Assembly (NCBI RefSeq): GCF_009938205.1
Contig: NZ_AP019654.1
Coordinates: forward strand, 1,240,001-1,304,000
Direction of reading: 5' to 3'
Length of the DNA: 64,000 nt
Source of the DNA: Vibrio panuliri
GTDB lineage: Bacteria > Pseudomonadota > Gammaproteobacteria > Enterobacterales > Vibrionaceae
Shown: positions 63,988 to 64,000 of the stretch, piece after piece
Layout: each line of letters begins with the position of its first letter
Position numbering within the stretch: the stretch's first letter is position 1
The notes under the pieces: generated by a model
The model's database searches: none
Seen by the model: the letters and a program-made list of their open reading frames with translations, nothing else
What the model was told of the DNA's origin: nothing
Made by a program: the position numbers and the translations under genes

Positions 63988-64000
63988 CCAAGGGGTCAAA

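Overview
The window reads as ordinary large-chromosome DNA of a Vibrio (Vibrionaceae). The main evidence is a LuxN-type quorum-sensing kinase, the varA-uvrC-pgsA block followed by tRNA-Cys and tRNA-Gly, an O2-sensing hemerythrin diguanylate cyclase like that described in V. cholerae, a scrA/scrR/scrB/scrK sucrose locus of the kind known from marine vibrios, and the overall base composition. I see no insertion sequence, prophage, integron or CRISPR array. Almost all coding sequences look intact; only the first gene is cut, by the window edge.

Layout. 1-4.8 kb: a truncated NSS-type Na+ symporter, a chemoreceptor, an RluA-like pseudouridine synthase and an RlmI-like methyltransferase. 4.8-8.9 kb (minus): a ynjB-ynjC-ynjD-ynjF ABC-transporter cluster. 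9-12.8 kb: small envelope and housekeeping genes (META lipoprotein, DUF1289 protein, possible type II secretion pilotin, yciI, yciA, yciB). 12.9-15.3 kb: a LuxN-like hybrid kinase with no luxM beside it. 15.9-18.2 kb: ihfA, a yciU-type DNA mimic, the EF-P paralogue EfpL/YeiP and a nucleotidyltransferase-like protein. 18.4-28.9 kb: a PTS EIIC-EAL fusion, DNA polymerase II, an Lnb-like outer-membrane protein, a DUF3015 protein, then varA-uvrC-pgsA. 29-32.7 kb: two tRNAs, a P460-like c-type haem protein paired with a membrane diguanylate cyclase, and a YliI-like sugar dehydrogenase.

33-38.4 kb: a TetR regulator and a three-gene envelope operon (RND/MMPL transporter, LolA-like protein, outer-membrane barrel), with four copies of a TGACGA-n-TCGTCA palindrome in the two control regions. 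38.5-43.9 kb: hemerythrin-GGDEF protein, a GNAT enzyme and pheST. 43.9-45.5 kb: a second chemoreceptor. 45.8-52.5 kb: the sucrose PTS locus, with three matching ScrR-type operators and a separate Cra-like regulator/operator pair by the fructokinase gene. 52.5-64 kb: a TIM-barrel protein, a MATE exporter, LysR regulators, acetyltransferases and an RND efflux pair.

The strongest leads are: (1) the TetR/RND/LolA-like/barrel module and its operators; (2) the P460-like haem protein next to a diguanylate cyclase; (3) the EIIC-EAL fusion, which keeps both sugar-binding and phosphodiesterase residues; (4) the LuxN-type receptor without a neighbouring synthase; (5) an apparently degenerate EIIB-like domain on the front of the sucrose-6-phosphate hydrolase. 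All family assignments come from reading the sequence and remembered family features; no database search was run.
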